Shown: positions 14,915 through 23,191 of the stretch, piece after piece
How the letters are laid out: each line of letters opens with the position of its first letter
Numbering within the stretch: the first letter of the stretch is position 1
From: Planococcus halocryophilus
GTDB taxonomy: Bacteria > Bacillota > Bacilli > Bacillales_A > Planococcaceae
Reading direction: 5' to 3'
Length of the DNA: 64,000 nucleotides
Assembly: GCF_001687585.2 (NCBI RefSeq)
Contig: NZ_CP016537.2
Coordinates: 654,001-718,000 of the forward strand
Made by a program: the position numbers and the translations under genes
The notes under the pieces: generated by a model
What the model was told of the DNA's origin: nothing
What the model saw: the letters and a program-made list of their open reading frames with translations, nothing else
The model's database searches: none

Positions 14915-15757
14915 ATGGAAAAAGCAATTCCAGAAGTCACCTTAAACGACGGAACGACTTTGCCGGTTATTGGACTTGGTACATACGGACTGTGGGGCAA
15001 TGCAGGAGCAAACGCAGTCAGCAGCGGGATCAATGCCGGGTACCGGTTGATTGATACGGCGTATAATTACGAAAACGAAGGTGCGGTCGGGGAAGGCATA
15101 CGACGCAGCGGCATTGGGCGTGAAGAGCTATGGGTGACATCCAAGCTGCCGGGACGTTATCACACGTACGAAAAAGCCTTAGTGGCAATTCAAGAATCGT
15201 TGTACCGTTCCCAACTGGATTATTTTGACCTCTACTTGATCCACTGGCCGATGCCAAATCAAGACACCTACGTGGAAGCGTGGCAGGCATTGATTGATGC
15301 GAAGAAATGGGGGCTCGTCCGGTCGATTGGTGTCAGCAATTTTCTACCGGAGCACTTAGAGCGCATTATTAGTGAGACCGGGGTGACACCGAGTTTGAAC
15401 CAAGTAGAATTGCATCCGTTTTTTAACCAGGCACACCAGCGCAAAGTGCACGCGGATCACGGAATCCAAACACAGTCGTGGAGCCCGATTGCCAAGGCGA
15501 AAGACATTTTGACGAACGACGCCATTAGTAAAATTGCTGAAGCTCATAACAAGACCATTGCCCAAGTCGTGCTGCGCTGGCAATACCAAATCGGCTCTGT
15601 CTCTATTCCACGCTCTACCTCGCCCGAGCGGCAGCGGGAAAACTTGGACATTTTCGATTTTAGATTAAGCGAATCCGACATGATCACAATTTCAGAACTG
15701 TCCCGCCCGGATGGCCGATTGTTTGATATGGATCCGGCAACGCATGAAGAATTTTAG
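14915..15757 (+). CDS. Aldo/keto reductase
   Basis: This 280-residue NADPH-dependent aldo/keto reductase is of the 2,5-diketogluconate reductase / YvgN-like subgroup. The catalytic tetrad is complete: Asp47 and Tyr52 (LIDTAYNYEN), Lys77 (VTSKLPGR) and His110 (YLIHWPMP). SIGVSNF, NQVELHPFF and the cofactor-phosphate loop IPRSTSPERQREN follow in the usual order. Such enzymes reduce small aldehydes including methylglyoxal. GAGGAG precedes the ATG. The gene appears monocistronic, with a terminator at 15814-15843. Confidence 0.92.
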   Translation: MEKAIPEVTLNDGTTLPVIGLGTYGLWGNAGANAVSSGINAGYRLIDTAYNYENEGAVGEGIRRSGIGREELWVTSKLPGRYHTYEKALVAIQESLYRSQLDYFDLYLIHWPMPNQDTYVEAWQALIDAKKWGLVRSIGVSNFLPEHLERIISETGVTPSLNQVELHPFFNQAHQRKVHADHGIQTQSWSPIAKAKDILTNDAISKIAEAHNKTIAQVVLRWQYQIGSVSIPRSTSPERQRENLDIFDFRLSESDMITISELSRPDGRLFDMDPATHEEF

Positions 15758-15813
15758 GAGTTTGAGTGAATAACAACTGCACTATGGATTCGGGAATTTT
15801 AATAATGTGATTC

Positions 15814-15843
15814 AGACTCATTCAGTGGAATGAGTCTTTTTTT
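15814..15843 (+). terminator. Terminator after the aldo/keto reductase gene
   Basis: AGACTCATTC / GAATGAGTCT stem followed by seven T. Confidence 0.85.
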
Positions 15844-15958
15844 AAACACGCAAGAACTAAGAATGAAATATACCAACTAATTTCGTCTGCCTTTTTACCG
15901 AGAAAATTTTCGTGTATAGGGAAGCGGGAGAAAAATCGAAAGCGAAGGGGTGTGTCTG

Positions 15959-16633
15959 GTGAAACGACTTTTGGCAATCAGTGATATTCACGGAGAGCTT
16001 GAATTGTTTAATGAGTTATTGGAGAAGGTAGAGTATGACGCCGCTGTAGATCAGCTGATTTTGTTAGGAGATTATGTAGACCGAGGGCCGAATTCAAAAA
16101 GGGTATTAGACCGCGTCATGGAATTGAAAAAGCAGGGAGCAATTGTTTTGCGGGGCAATCATGACCAAATGATGCTAGAGGCGGCAGACGGGGAACCTGG
16201 TGCGAAAGAGAATTGGGTACGGAACGGGGGACTGGCTACATTGCAAAGCTACGGTTCTTCCATACAAAATACAACGCTCCCAGTGTCAGAAGTTTTTAGG
16301 GAACATGTGGAGTTTATTCAGGAAATGGATCATTACTATGAAACGGATGACTATATTTTTGTCCATGCGGGTGTTCAACCGGGCGTTCCGCCTCAAGAAA
16401 CGGACCCGTATCTACTAATATGGATTCGCCAGGAATTTCATGCAGGGTATTCAGGAAATAAGACTGTGATCTTTGGTCATACACCGACGTTTGTACTTCG
16501 AGGGACGAAAAATTACGATGTTTATTTCGGTAACAATCAGATTATCGGAATTGATGGTGGCGCGGTTTACGGCGGGCAATTGAATTGTTTGGAGCTGCCG
16601 AGTAGGAAGGTTTATAGTGTGAGGAAAAGCTAA
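15959..16633 (+). CDS. PrpE-like metallophosphatase (PPP family)
   Basis: This protein of about 224 residues is in the PPP metallophosphoesterase family that includes Bacillus PrpE and bacterial diadenosine tetraphosphatases. All five metal and catalytic motifs are present in order: SDIHGE, GDYVDRGP, RGNHDQ, VHAGV and FGHTP. GTG at 15959 is preferred because AAGGGG lies 8 bp upstream; an in-frame GTG at 15950 overlaps that site. Protein phosphatase or Ap4A hydrolase activity is likely. Upstream, at about 15905-15930, TATAGGGAAGCGG resembles a right end of the interspersed repeat. A terminator follows at 16650-16689. Confidence 0.88.
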   Translation: MKRLLAISDIHGELELFNELLEKVEYDAAVDQLILLGDYVDRGPNSKRVLDRVMELKKQGAIVLRGNHDQMMLEAADGEPGAKENWVRNGGLATLQSYGSSIQNTTLPVSEVFREHVEFIQEMDHYYETDDYIFVHAGVQPGVPPQETDPYLLIWIRQEFHAGYSGNKTVIFGHTPTFVLRGTKNYDVYFGNNQIIGIDGGAVYGGQLNCLELPSRKVYSVRKS

Positions 16634-16649
16634 TATGGGGTAGTTATCT

Positions 16650-16689
16650 ACATAAAAAAGTCGCATTTTTATATGCGGCTTTTTTATGT
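16650..16689 (+). terminator. Terminator after the PrpE-like gene
   Basis: ACATAAAAAAGTCGCAT pairs with ATGCGGCTTTTTTATGT. This long AT-rich hairpin may act in both directions. Confidence 0.8.
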
Positions 16690-16963
16690 GAATGGAATCT
16701 TCTAGTTCACCTAACTCGCTAGTCTGGACATCTGAAAGTGTTTCCTGAATTGTGCCGTTTACTGTGAAATGCAATATATACACCAACCAATGAACCAATG
16801 CAAAAAATATATGGTAGTTCAGTAGTCCCCATAGAGGCTGTATCATTTGATTTATTTTTTAAAATATTCAAATTATTTCGCATTCCGTAGTTGTTATAAT
16901 GATTTCCATTTAATAGAATAAAGTATAAATAAGATTAATTTTCCAAAAGGAGGAAATATATTG

Positions 16964-18349
16964 ATGATTAAAAAGTCGTTTGCCCATGTAATGCTTGCTT
17001 CAGTACTGGCGCTATCAGTAGTCCCTACCGCTTTTGCGCACGATGAACTCGATAGTTCAGGTGTATCAAAAGGAGAGCAAGGGGTATTTTCCAATGAAGA
17101 AATTGCAAATCTGAACGAAGCGAAGGTGGAAGGATCTAAAAATCTTTCATACCTGAGGGAAGCTGGCACAGCACAGTTAAAAGAAATTGACGGCGTCCAG
17201 AACAACACAGCGGATGTCTTCGCCCATAAAGGCTATGCCTATGTCGGCACGCATACAGCCAATGGCGGCAACGGCGGTGTCCGAGTTTTTGACTTGAAAG
17301 ACCCTGCCAATCCGGTAGAAGTTGCGGTCTTTGCAAACGAGGATGTAGAAAATACGTGGCAGGAAAAAGTCATCGTCAAAAGTATTAATACTCCCGACTT
17401 CAAAGGCGACCTAGCCGTCGTCAGTGTCCAGCAGCTGAACCGCAATGCGAAAGATACATCTGGCGGATTCCTGTTGTATGACGTAACCGATCCGACCAAT
17501 CCCAAAAAGCTAGGTTACTGGGAAACTTATGAAAACACGCGCGGTACCCATGAACTTACTTTGACGATGCAAGGAAACAAAGCACTTGTGCTGGCTTCCA
17601 ATCCATACGCTGATTATTACAGCGACGGCGAACACAAAGACTTTACGATTGTCGATGTTTCCAATCCGGCAGAACCGGAAACACTTTGGGAATTCGATCC
17701 GCGGATTCTAGATGAAGTACCAGCCGATTTTAATGGCTACCACTGGAAATCGCCGGATGGCAAAACTCGTCCTGTGTTTAATCACAGTGTCATCACCGAC
17801 AACAATGCGCAATACGCTTATGTCTCCATGTGGGATTTAGGCACGATCATCTTTGATATTACAGACCCGGAAAATCCGGTCTATTTGAGCAGCACGGACT
17901 ATGCATCCAATCAGCAAGGCTCAGCCCATTCAGCAGCTTTGGCTAAAGGCGGCAATGTGCTGATTGAAACACGGGAAGTCTCTACACCAGTGCGCCCAGG
18001 ATACGAAGAATCCTATGGCTATACGCGAATCTTTGATATCAAAGATAAAGCGAATCCTGTTTTATTGAGTGAGTTTAAAACGGACTTGACCGAAAAAGTC
18101 GAAGACGGACCGACGTTTGCCAATACGGTGCACGATCCGAAAGTGCATGGCAACACGCTTTACTTAAGTCATTATGCGGGCGGAGTTTATGCAGTGGATA
18201 TCACCGACCCGGCCAACCCGAAACAAATCGGGCAATATACGCCTGACCAAGCAAATGTCTGGGGTGTATTCGTGGACCGCAATTACGTACTGGCTTCCGA
18301 TATGGCTCAAGGTTTGAAAGTGCTTGTAAAGAATAACGCCAAAAAGTAA
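16964..18349 (+). CDS. Secreted LVIVD-repeat beta-propeller protein
   Basis: This secreted protein of about 461 residues has a signal peptide ending in TAFA-HDEL (cleavage near residue 25) and about six LVIVD-type repeats, each of the form VFDL.DP.NPV (for example GGVRVFDLKDPANPVEVAVF, FTIVDVSNPAEPETLWEF and GGVYAVDITDPANPKQIGQY), which form a beta-propeller. The function of this bacterial surface family is unknown. AAGGAGG is followed by TTG (16961) and ATG (16964). ATG is chosen; spacing allows either. A strong terminator follows at 18408-18449. Confidence 0.9.
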   Translation: MIKKSFAHVMLASVLALSVVPTAFAHDELDSSGVSKGEQGVFSNEEIANLNEAKVEGSKNLSYLREAGTAQLKEIDGVQNNTADVFAHKGYAYVGTHTANGGNGGVRVFDLKDPANPVEVAVFANEDVENTWQEKVIVKSINTPDFKGDLAVVSVQQLNRNAKDTSGGFLLYDVTDPTNPKKLGYWETYENTRGTHELTLTMQGNKALVLASNPYADYYSDGEHKDFTIVDVSNPAEPETLWEFDPRILDEVPADFNGYHWKSPDGKTRPVFNHSVITDNNAQYAYVSMWDLGTIIFDITDPENPVYLSSTDYASNQQGSAHSAALAKGGNVLIETREVSTPVRPGYEESYGYTRIFDIKDKANPVLLSEFKTDLTEKVEDGPTFANTVHDPKVHGNTLYLSHYAGGVYAVDITDPANPKQIGQYTPDQANVWGVFVDRNYVLASDMAQGLKVLVKNNAKK

Positions 18350-18407
18350 TTGGATTAAATGCTGTAAATCGATTAAATGGTCGATAGAGCGGAAAAGATA
18401 AACTAGA

Positions 18408-18449
18408 AAGGAGCAGTGCCAGTTATCTCCCTGGCGCTGCTCCTATTTA
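18408..18449 (+). terminator. Terminator after the LVIVD protein gene
   Basis: AGGAGCAGTGCCAG pairs with CTGGCGCTGCTCCT with a T-rich tail. The next 150 bp to 18600 show no gene. Confidence 0.88.
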
Positions 18450-18600
18450 TTTCGCTTAATTCCGTAAAATGATGTAGATGATGGCTAAAACCGAATCTTT
18501 AAATTGACGGTTAACGGATGGATAGCGGATACGGCTTTAGCATGTTTATCTGTAAAATAAAAAGTTATAAGTGTTTGCGACACAGGAGGCAATCTTACAA

Positions 18601-19650
18601 TTATTTCTCCGCCTCCCGCGCAGCCTTCACACTCCCTGGATCAAAAAACTTATCTACCAAATCGTAAATCGTGATCAGCTCATAAAGAATGGTGAATTCG
18701 GGTGGAAATTCAGTAGGGCGCATGGCGTCGCTTGCTGTGATGCCTTTGCTGTTGTCCCAAAACAGATTAGTAATATTTTTTAATTGGCATTGATGCTTTT
18801 CGTGATCATAGTCAATCGAGTGTTTCAAGTCGTTCGCAAGTTCAGTTACGGCATGCATAATAACTTCTCGCTCCGCGGTTGTCCACGTCAGCTTATGCAG
18901 CGGGATATAAAGCAAAGCATCTAAATGGAATTCTAAGTTATGTAAGAAGAGCAATTGCTTTTCTGCCATTTGAAGCTCGGCTTCTCGCTCGCGAACCCAC
19001 GGGTACAAACTGGATTCGTCGCGCTGGAAATGGATTAACTTCTCGGTCTTTCGAATTTCCGTGACAAGTTCTTTTACAATCAACTGCTCTTTTTGACGAT
19101 TCGCGTCACTGACAAAAAGGATGGTCTGGAATGTCTGTTCCAACATATTACCGGCTCGTTCTCCAATGCTTTGAATACTTCTCAAAATATCTTTCCGGTA
19201 GTTAGGTGGGAACACCAGCATATTGACAGCGGTAGACACCAGCAATCCAATGGTCGTTGTCCCTAAACGAATAAAGAATGAGATCAAAATATGTTCATGG
19301 ATTACTTCGACCATCGCGACAGATGTTAATGTGGCAACGAGTAAACCAGCATGCAGATTAAGTTTATAACAAGCTAAAATCGTTGCAACTGCAGCGAGTG
19401 TATAGGTAATCGGGGAATTCCCGAAGAGTGTAATAAACAAGACAGCGAATGCAGAGCCAATCGCGGATGCTGGGAACCGAACGAGTCCCTTTTTAATCGA
19501 GTCGCTAACTGTGGGTTCGATTGTCACGATTGCAGTGATTACCGCAAAAACCGGTGGCCAACCAAACCATTCACAAATAATGGCTGTTAAAAAGATAGCG
19601 ATTCCGGTTTTGACAATTCGGCTGCCATTAAAGTGAAAAGAACGCATCAT
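18601..19650 (-). CDS. Aromatic acid exporter family (FUSC-like) membrane protein
   Basis: This 349-residue protein is of the ArAE_1/FUSC-like family (YqjA type). The N-terminal half has about six hydrophobic segments from residue 10 to 150 (for example ITAIVTIEPTVSDSIKKGLV between helices, a family hallmark). The C-terminal half, from about 155, is a cytoplasmic helical domain with charged heptads (ArAE_1_C). Proteins of this family are predicted to export aromatic acids or affect membrane stress; substrate unknown here. ATG follows a GGAGA site. The gene is divergent from the second UvrA-like gene. Confidence 0.82.
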   Translation of the reverse strand: MMRSFHFNGSRIVKTGIAIFLTAIICEWFGWPPVFAVITAIVTIEPTVSDSIKKGLVRFPASAIGSAFAVLFITLFGNSPITYTLAAVATILACYKLNLHAGLLVATLTSVAMVEVIHEHILISFFIRLGTTTIGLLVSTAVNMLVFPPNYRKDILRSIQSIGERAGNMLEQTFQTILFVSDANRQKEQLIVKELVTEIRKTEKLIHFQRDESSLYPWVREREAELQMAEKQLLFLHNLEFHLDALLYIPLHKLTWTTAEREVIMHAVTELANDLKHSIDYDHEKHQCQLKNITNLFWDNSKGITASDAMRPTEFPPEFTILYELITIYDLVDKFFDPGSVKAAREAEK

Positions 19651-19783
19651 TTTTACTTCGCTATCTCCTTTCCGTAGAGCTTTTACTGTTGTTTAGTATA
19701 ACATTCCTATGTATAGGAGAGAAACTGTGTTTTTGGACCTAACCCAATCTGTAACAGCTTTTACAGCAGCCATTGAATACAGA

Positions 19784-19822
19784 GACACATTCGCAAGCGG
19801 ACGATTGCGAATGTGTCTTTTT
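19784..19822 (+). terminator. Orphan terminator-like hairpin upstream of UvrA-like copy 2
   Basis: A perfect 13-bp stem GACACATTCGCAA / TTGCGAATGTGTC is followed by TTTTTG. It lies between two divergent genes, so it terminates neither. It sits about 100 bp before the UvrA-like start, where an attenuator would be. Confidence 0.75.
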
Positions 19823-19922
19823 GCTTGTTCAGTGAGAGTAGTTGTGTGAGACTGTCCAAAACAGGGAAACCAATTAACAATGAGAAGAATTCGTGGTTGG
19901 ATTGAAAAAGGAGGATGTCGAC

Positions 19923-22190
19923 ATGGCAGATAAAAAAGATGAAATCATTTTAAGAGGACTTCAAGAAAATAATTTAAAAAATATAGATTTGAATATACCA
20001 AAAGAAAAAATCAATGTGTTTACGGGTCTCTCGGGATCTGGAAAAAGTTCAGTGGTGTTTGATACATTAGCAACAGAAAGCAGAAGACAAATGACATTGA
20101 ACTACCCGCTGTATGTCAGGCATCAAATGCCGAGATACGAGCGGCCCCATGCCGATTTGATGCAGCACTTAAGTCCGGTTGTGGTGGTGGAGCAAAAACC
20201 GATACGCGGCAATTCCCGCTCCACTGTTGGGACCTATATGGATATTGATCCGTTGATTCGTTTGTTATTTTCAAGAATTGGTAGTCCATCAATTGGTTCA
20301 GCAGCCGAATTTACGAGTGAGAGTTCTTTTGGCAAATGTCCGGAATGCGGCGGTTACGGAGAAGTCATTGCACCAAATATCCATAAATTAATCGATGACA
20401 CGAAATCTCTCAGAGAAGGGGCCGTGCAATTTAAGCCGCTGTCTCCTCCAGGTTGGCAAGGTAGGTGGATGGTCGATGGTGGATTGTTTGAACCGGATAT
20501 CCCGATAAAAGATTTTCCGAAAGACATGTACAACCTGTTGCTATACGGACCTCCAGAAGGTGAACGCGCATTCGGCACGTATTACACAAAAGATAGCTCA
20601 CAAGACTATGAATGGGACGGCATTATCCCGAGGTTTATTCGGCTGTACATTAATCGAGACCTCACAAAACTGAAAAAAACTTCGCCGGAAGATGTGTTGG
20701 CAGTGTCGTCGCACGGATTGTGTCCGACGTGCGAAGGTTCGGGGTTAAATCCGAAAGTACTGGCATGCAAAATCAATGGCTATAATATCGCGCAATACGA
20801 TCAGTTGGAATTGACGGAATTGCTGGGGGAACTAGAGCACATACAAGATCCTGTCGGCAAATCAATTGCCCAGCAAGCGTTTCCGAATGTGAAGCAATTG
20901 GTGGACTTGGGACTGGGCTATTTGAGTTTGGCTCGTAAAATGGGTACTTTGTCTGGCGGAGAAGCGCAACGCGTAAAAATTGCCCGTCATTTAGGCAGCA
21001 GTTTGAATAATATTACGTATATTTTCGATGAACCGAGTGCAGGACTTCATCCTGAAGAAATTGAGATGTTAACACAAATGCTCGAGAATTTAAGAGACGA
21101 TTACAATACGGTAGTAGTGATTGAGCACAATTTAGCAGTGATCAAAACAGCCGATGAAATCATCGAAATGGGTCCAGGAGCGGGAGTGAGCGGCGGCGAA
21201 GTGGTTTATCAAGGAGAGCAGGCAGGCTTGAAGAAAGTGTCAGCCATAACCAATTTAGATCATAAGGTTGCCCTCAATAAAAATCCGAGAGGAGTAGAAA
21301 ATAGCTTCTCAATCAAAAACGCCTCTGACAATAACTTAAAAGATATAAGTATAGAGATTCCAAAGAATGTATTGGTTTCTGTATGTGGCGTTTCGGGTTC
21401 TGGTAAGAGTTCGTTGTTGTTTGGTGCGTTTACAGAAAACTATCCGGAAACCATCTCGGTCAGTCAAGGCAGTATTGGCACGTCTAGTCGATCAACGCTC
21501 GCTACTTATATGGGCATTATGGATGATATTCGCTCGATTCTTTCTAAAGAGACAGGACAGCCTGCAGGATTGTTTAGTTTTAATTCATTAGGTGCTTGTC
21601 CAGTTTGTGAAGGGAAAGGAGTCACGATGCCGGATGTGGCGTTTGCGGATCCCGTGACAGTCACATGTGAAGCGTGTAGGGGCACAAGGTATTCAGATGA
21701 AGCATTGTCTTATCGCTACAAAGGAAAAAACATCGTAGAAATTTTGGAACTTTCGATCGGCGAAACCAATCATTATTTAAAAATGCCGAAAATCGTCAAA
21801 AAAGTAGATACCTTAAAAGATGTAGGACTCGGCTACTTAACATTAGGGCAGACGACAAGTTCTTTAAGTGGAGGAGAAGTGCAACGGCTGAAACTAGCCA
21901 GTCACTTGAAAAAAGAAGGACAAATCTATTTATTGGATGAACCGTCATTAGGTCTCCACACAAAAGACAACGCTCACTTATTAGAAGTATTCCAAAGCCT
22001 GGTGGACAAAGGCAACTCGGTTATCATCATTGAACACAACCTCAACTTTATCGCTGCCAGCGACTGGATCATCGAAATGGGTCCAGGTGGAGGTAAAAAA
22101 GGCGGCGAATTGTTGTTTGAAGGGACACCAGAAGAGATGCTTGGGGCGGAAACCGCAACCGCGAAGTGGCTGAGAAAAGATGTAGAGTAA
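19923..22190 (+). CDS. Short UvrA-like ABC ATPase, copy 2
   Basis: This 755-residue close paralogue of 5948-8218 can be aligned end to end with only scattered substitutions. Both Walker A motifs (GLSGSGKSS, GVSGSGKSSLLF), both signatures (LSGGEAQRVKIA, LSGGEVQRLKLA), both Walker B motifs and the CPEC/CPTC/CPVC/CEAC zinc cysteines are retained. ATG at 19923 is chosen because GGAGG lies just upstream (19911-19915); an in-frame start at 19893 has no ribosome site. Codon use is clearly more A/T-rich at third positions than in copy 1, so the two are not a fresh duplication. The gene ends next to an oxidoreductase fragment and a left-end scrap of the interspersed repeat. Confidence 0.88.
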   Translation: MADKKDEIILRGLQENNLKNIDLNIPKEKINVFTGLSGSGKSSVVFDTLATESRRQMTLNYPLYVRHQMPRYERPHADLMQHLSPVVVVEQKPIRGNSRSTVGTYMDIDPLIRLLFSRIGSPSIGSAAEFTSESSFGKCPECGGYGEVIAPNIHKLIDDTKSLREGAVQFKPLSPPGWQGRWMVDGGLFEPDIPIKDFPKDMYNLLLYGPPEGERAFGTYYTKDSSQDYEWDGIIPRFIRLYINRDLTKLKKTSPEDVLAVSSHGLCPTCEGSGLNPKVLACKINGYNIAQYDQLELTELLGELEHIQDPVGKSIAQQAFPNVKQLVDLGLGYLSLARKMGTLSGGEAQRVKIARHLGSSLNNITYIFDEPSAGLHPEEIEMLTQMLENLRDDYNTVVVIEHNLAVIKTADEIIEMGPGAGVSGGEVVYQGEQAGLKKVSAITNLDHKVALNKNPRGVENSFSIKNASDNNLKDISIEIPKNVLVSVCGVSGSGKSSLLFGAFTENYPETISVSQGSIGTSSRSTLATYMGIMDDIRSILSKETGQPAGLFSFNSLGACPVCEGKGVTMPDVAFADPVTVTCEACRGTRYSDEALSYRYKGKNIVEILELSIGETNHYLKMPKIVKKVDTLKDVGLGYLTLGQTTSSLSGGEVQRLKLASHLKKEGQIYLLDEPSLGLHTKDNAHLLEVFQSLVDKGNSVIIIEHNLNFIAASDWIIEMGPGGGKKGGELLFEGTPEEMLGAETATAKWLRKDVE

Positions 22191-22215
22191 ATCGTGTCCC
22201 TTGTGTGGAATATAC
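22191..22215 (+). repeat. Left-end scrap of the interspersed repeat after UvrA-like copy 2
   Basis: ATCGTGTCCCTTGTGTGGAA resembles the left ends ATCGCTTCCCTGTGTTGAA seen at 4497 and 5364. It starts at the stop codon of the UvrA-like gene, the same position as copy 7 after the first UvrA-like gene, but then breaks into unrelated coding sequence. Confidence 0.4.
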
Positions 22216-22600
22216 ATCGAACCCGATGTCGAATATATTGACCCTTATATTCAAGAAGGTGGCATTCGAAGTTGCGCAGGCGATAGCAAATGTGGCTACA
22301 CGACAAGAACTGAATTGGCTTATGCTTACGCGAAAATGCTTATAGAAGATCAGCATAATTCAGAAATATACAACCTTCACGGCGAAGCCATTACGCAGTA
22401 CGAGTTAGCGGACTACTTGGGCAATGCGTTTGATGCGCATTTAACTTATACGGCAATAAGTGTGGAGAAATTTAAAGAAGAACAAATCACTGAGTTAGGT
22501 GAGTGTAAGGGACGGTCGTAACCGGATTCTATCAAGGCATTAAAGATGGTAAGTCGAATAACCAGAGCCATTACGTAGAAGTTACGGGTAGAGCAACTGA
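22201..22600 (+). pseudogene. C-terminal fragment of an NAD(P)-dependent SDR/NmrA-type oxidoreductase, frameshifted
   Basis: The reading frame GIYIEPDVEYIDPYIQEGG, CAGDSKCGYTTRTELAYAYA, YNLHGEAITQYELADYLGNA matches the C-terminal half of atypical SDR (NmrA/YtfG-like) oxidoreductases. The nucleotide-binding N-terminal half (GxxGxxG) is absent. After ITELGECK the frame shifts: the other frame continues the family sequence as TVVTGFYQGIKDGKSNNQ, so one base has been lost or gained near 22505-22512. There is no ribosome site. The fragment is fused to the tail of UvrA-like copy 2. Confidence 0.82.
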
Positions 22601-22629
22601 CAACGTGAATTATATTAATTCGATAGATC

Positions 22630-22664
22630 AAAAAAGCGGAGCCTGTGTTGGGCTCCGCTTTTTG
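22630..22664. terminator. Bidirectional terminator
   Basis: AAAAAGCGGAGCC / GGCTCCGCTTTTT. It lies between the pseudogene and the convergent dehydrogenase operon. Confidence 0.88.
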
Positions 22665-22713
22665 CATGTGCTATGAATGTTGATGCAGTAATACTTCAAC
22701 ACGGACGGAACTC

Positions 22714-23169
22714 TCAAAGCCCTGATTCATCCCGAATATCTTCTTCTGTAATACTGCCATTTTTCCCGCTGCCTTTTACAGCATCCAAATCAACACCCAG
22801 TTCTTTTGCCAGGCGGCGTAATCTAGGCGATACACGCACAAAGCTACTCGACTCCTGGGCACTAGAATCGGTTTCATTATTTGTTGCAGTCGCAGCTGAT
22901 TCATCTTGAGCCACTATTTTTTCATCTGCAGCCCCATCCGGATCAAGCGTTGCCAGCACGTCACCAATTTTTGCAGAATCGCCACGTTTTACTTTTATTT
23001 CTTGAATGGTTCCGCTGCTTTCAGCGGTTATTTCAGAGACGGCTTTTTCAGTTTGTACTTCTACTAACGGCGCACCCTTTTCGACAAAATCACCAACGGA
23101 TACAAACCACAACACCATTAAACTTTCATCCACGTCATCTGCGAGCTTGGGCAAACAAACTTCAATCAT
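22714..23169 (-). CDS. Lipoyl-domain plus E1/E3-binding-domain protein (E2 without catalytic domain)
   Basis: This 151-residue protein starts like the E2 subunit of 2-oxoacid or acetoin dehydrogenase complexes. Residues 1-75 form a lipoyl domain with the lipoyl-lysine motif VQTEKAVSEI (Lys42). An Ala/Glu/Ser linker follows, then residues about 112-147 form a peripheral-subunit-binding domain (RVSPRLRRLAKELGVDLD, GSGKNGSITEEDI). Translation stops there at a clean TGA. The usual acyltransferase domain of about 230 residues is absent, and the 50 bp before the terminator encode none of it. GGAGGTG precedes the ATG. It is the third gene of the operon after E1-alpha and E1-beta. It may be a swinging-arm carrier that relies on another E2 core, or a truncated E2. 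Confidence 0.87.
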   Translation of the reverse strand: MIEVCLPKLADDVDESLMVLWFVSVGDFVEKGAPLVEVQTEKAVSEITAESSGTIQEIKVKRGDSAKIGDVLATLDPDGAADEKIVAQDESAATATNNETDSSAQESSSFVRVSPRLRRLAKELGVDLDAVKGSGKNGSITEEDIRDESGL

Positions 23170-23191
23170 CCTGACACCTCCGGCACTCCTG

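Noticed and set aside
22201..22521. A 106-residue intact small gene after UvrA-like copy 2
   Set aside because: Family sequence continues in another frame after the apparent stop and the N-terminal half is missing, so it is a pseudogene fragment.
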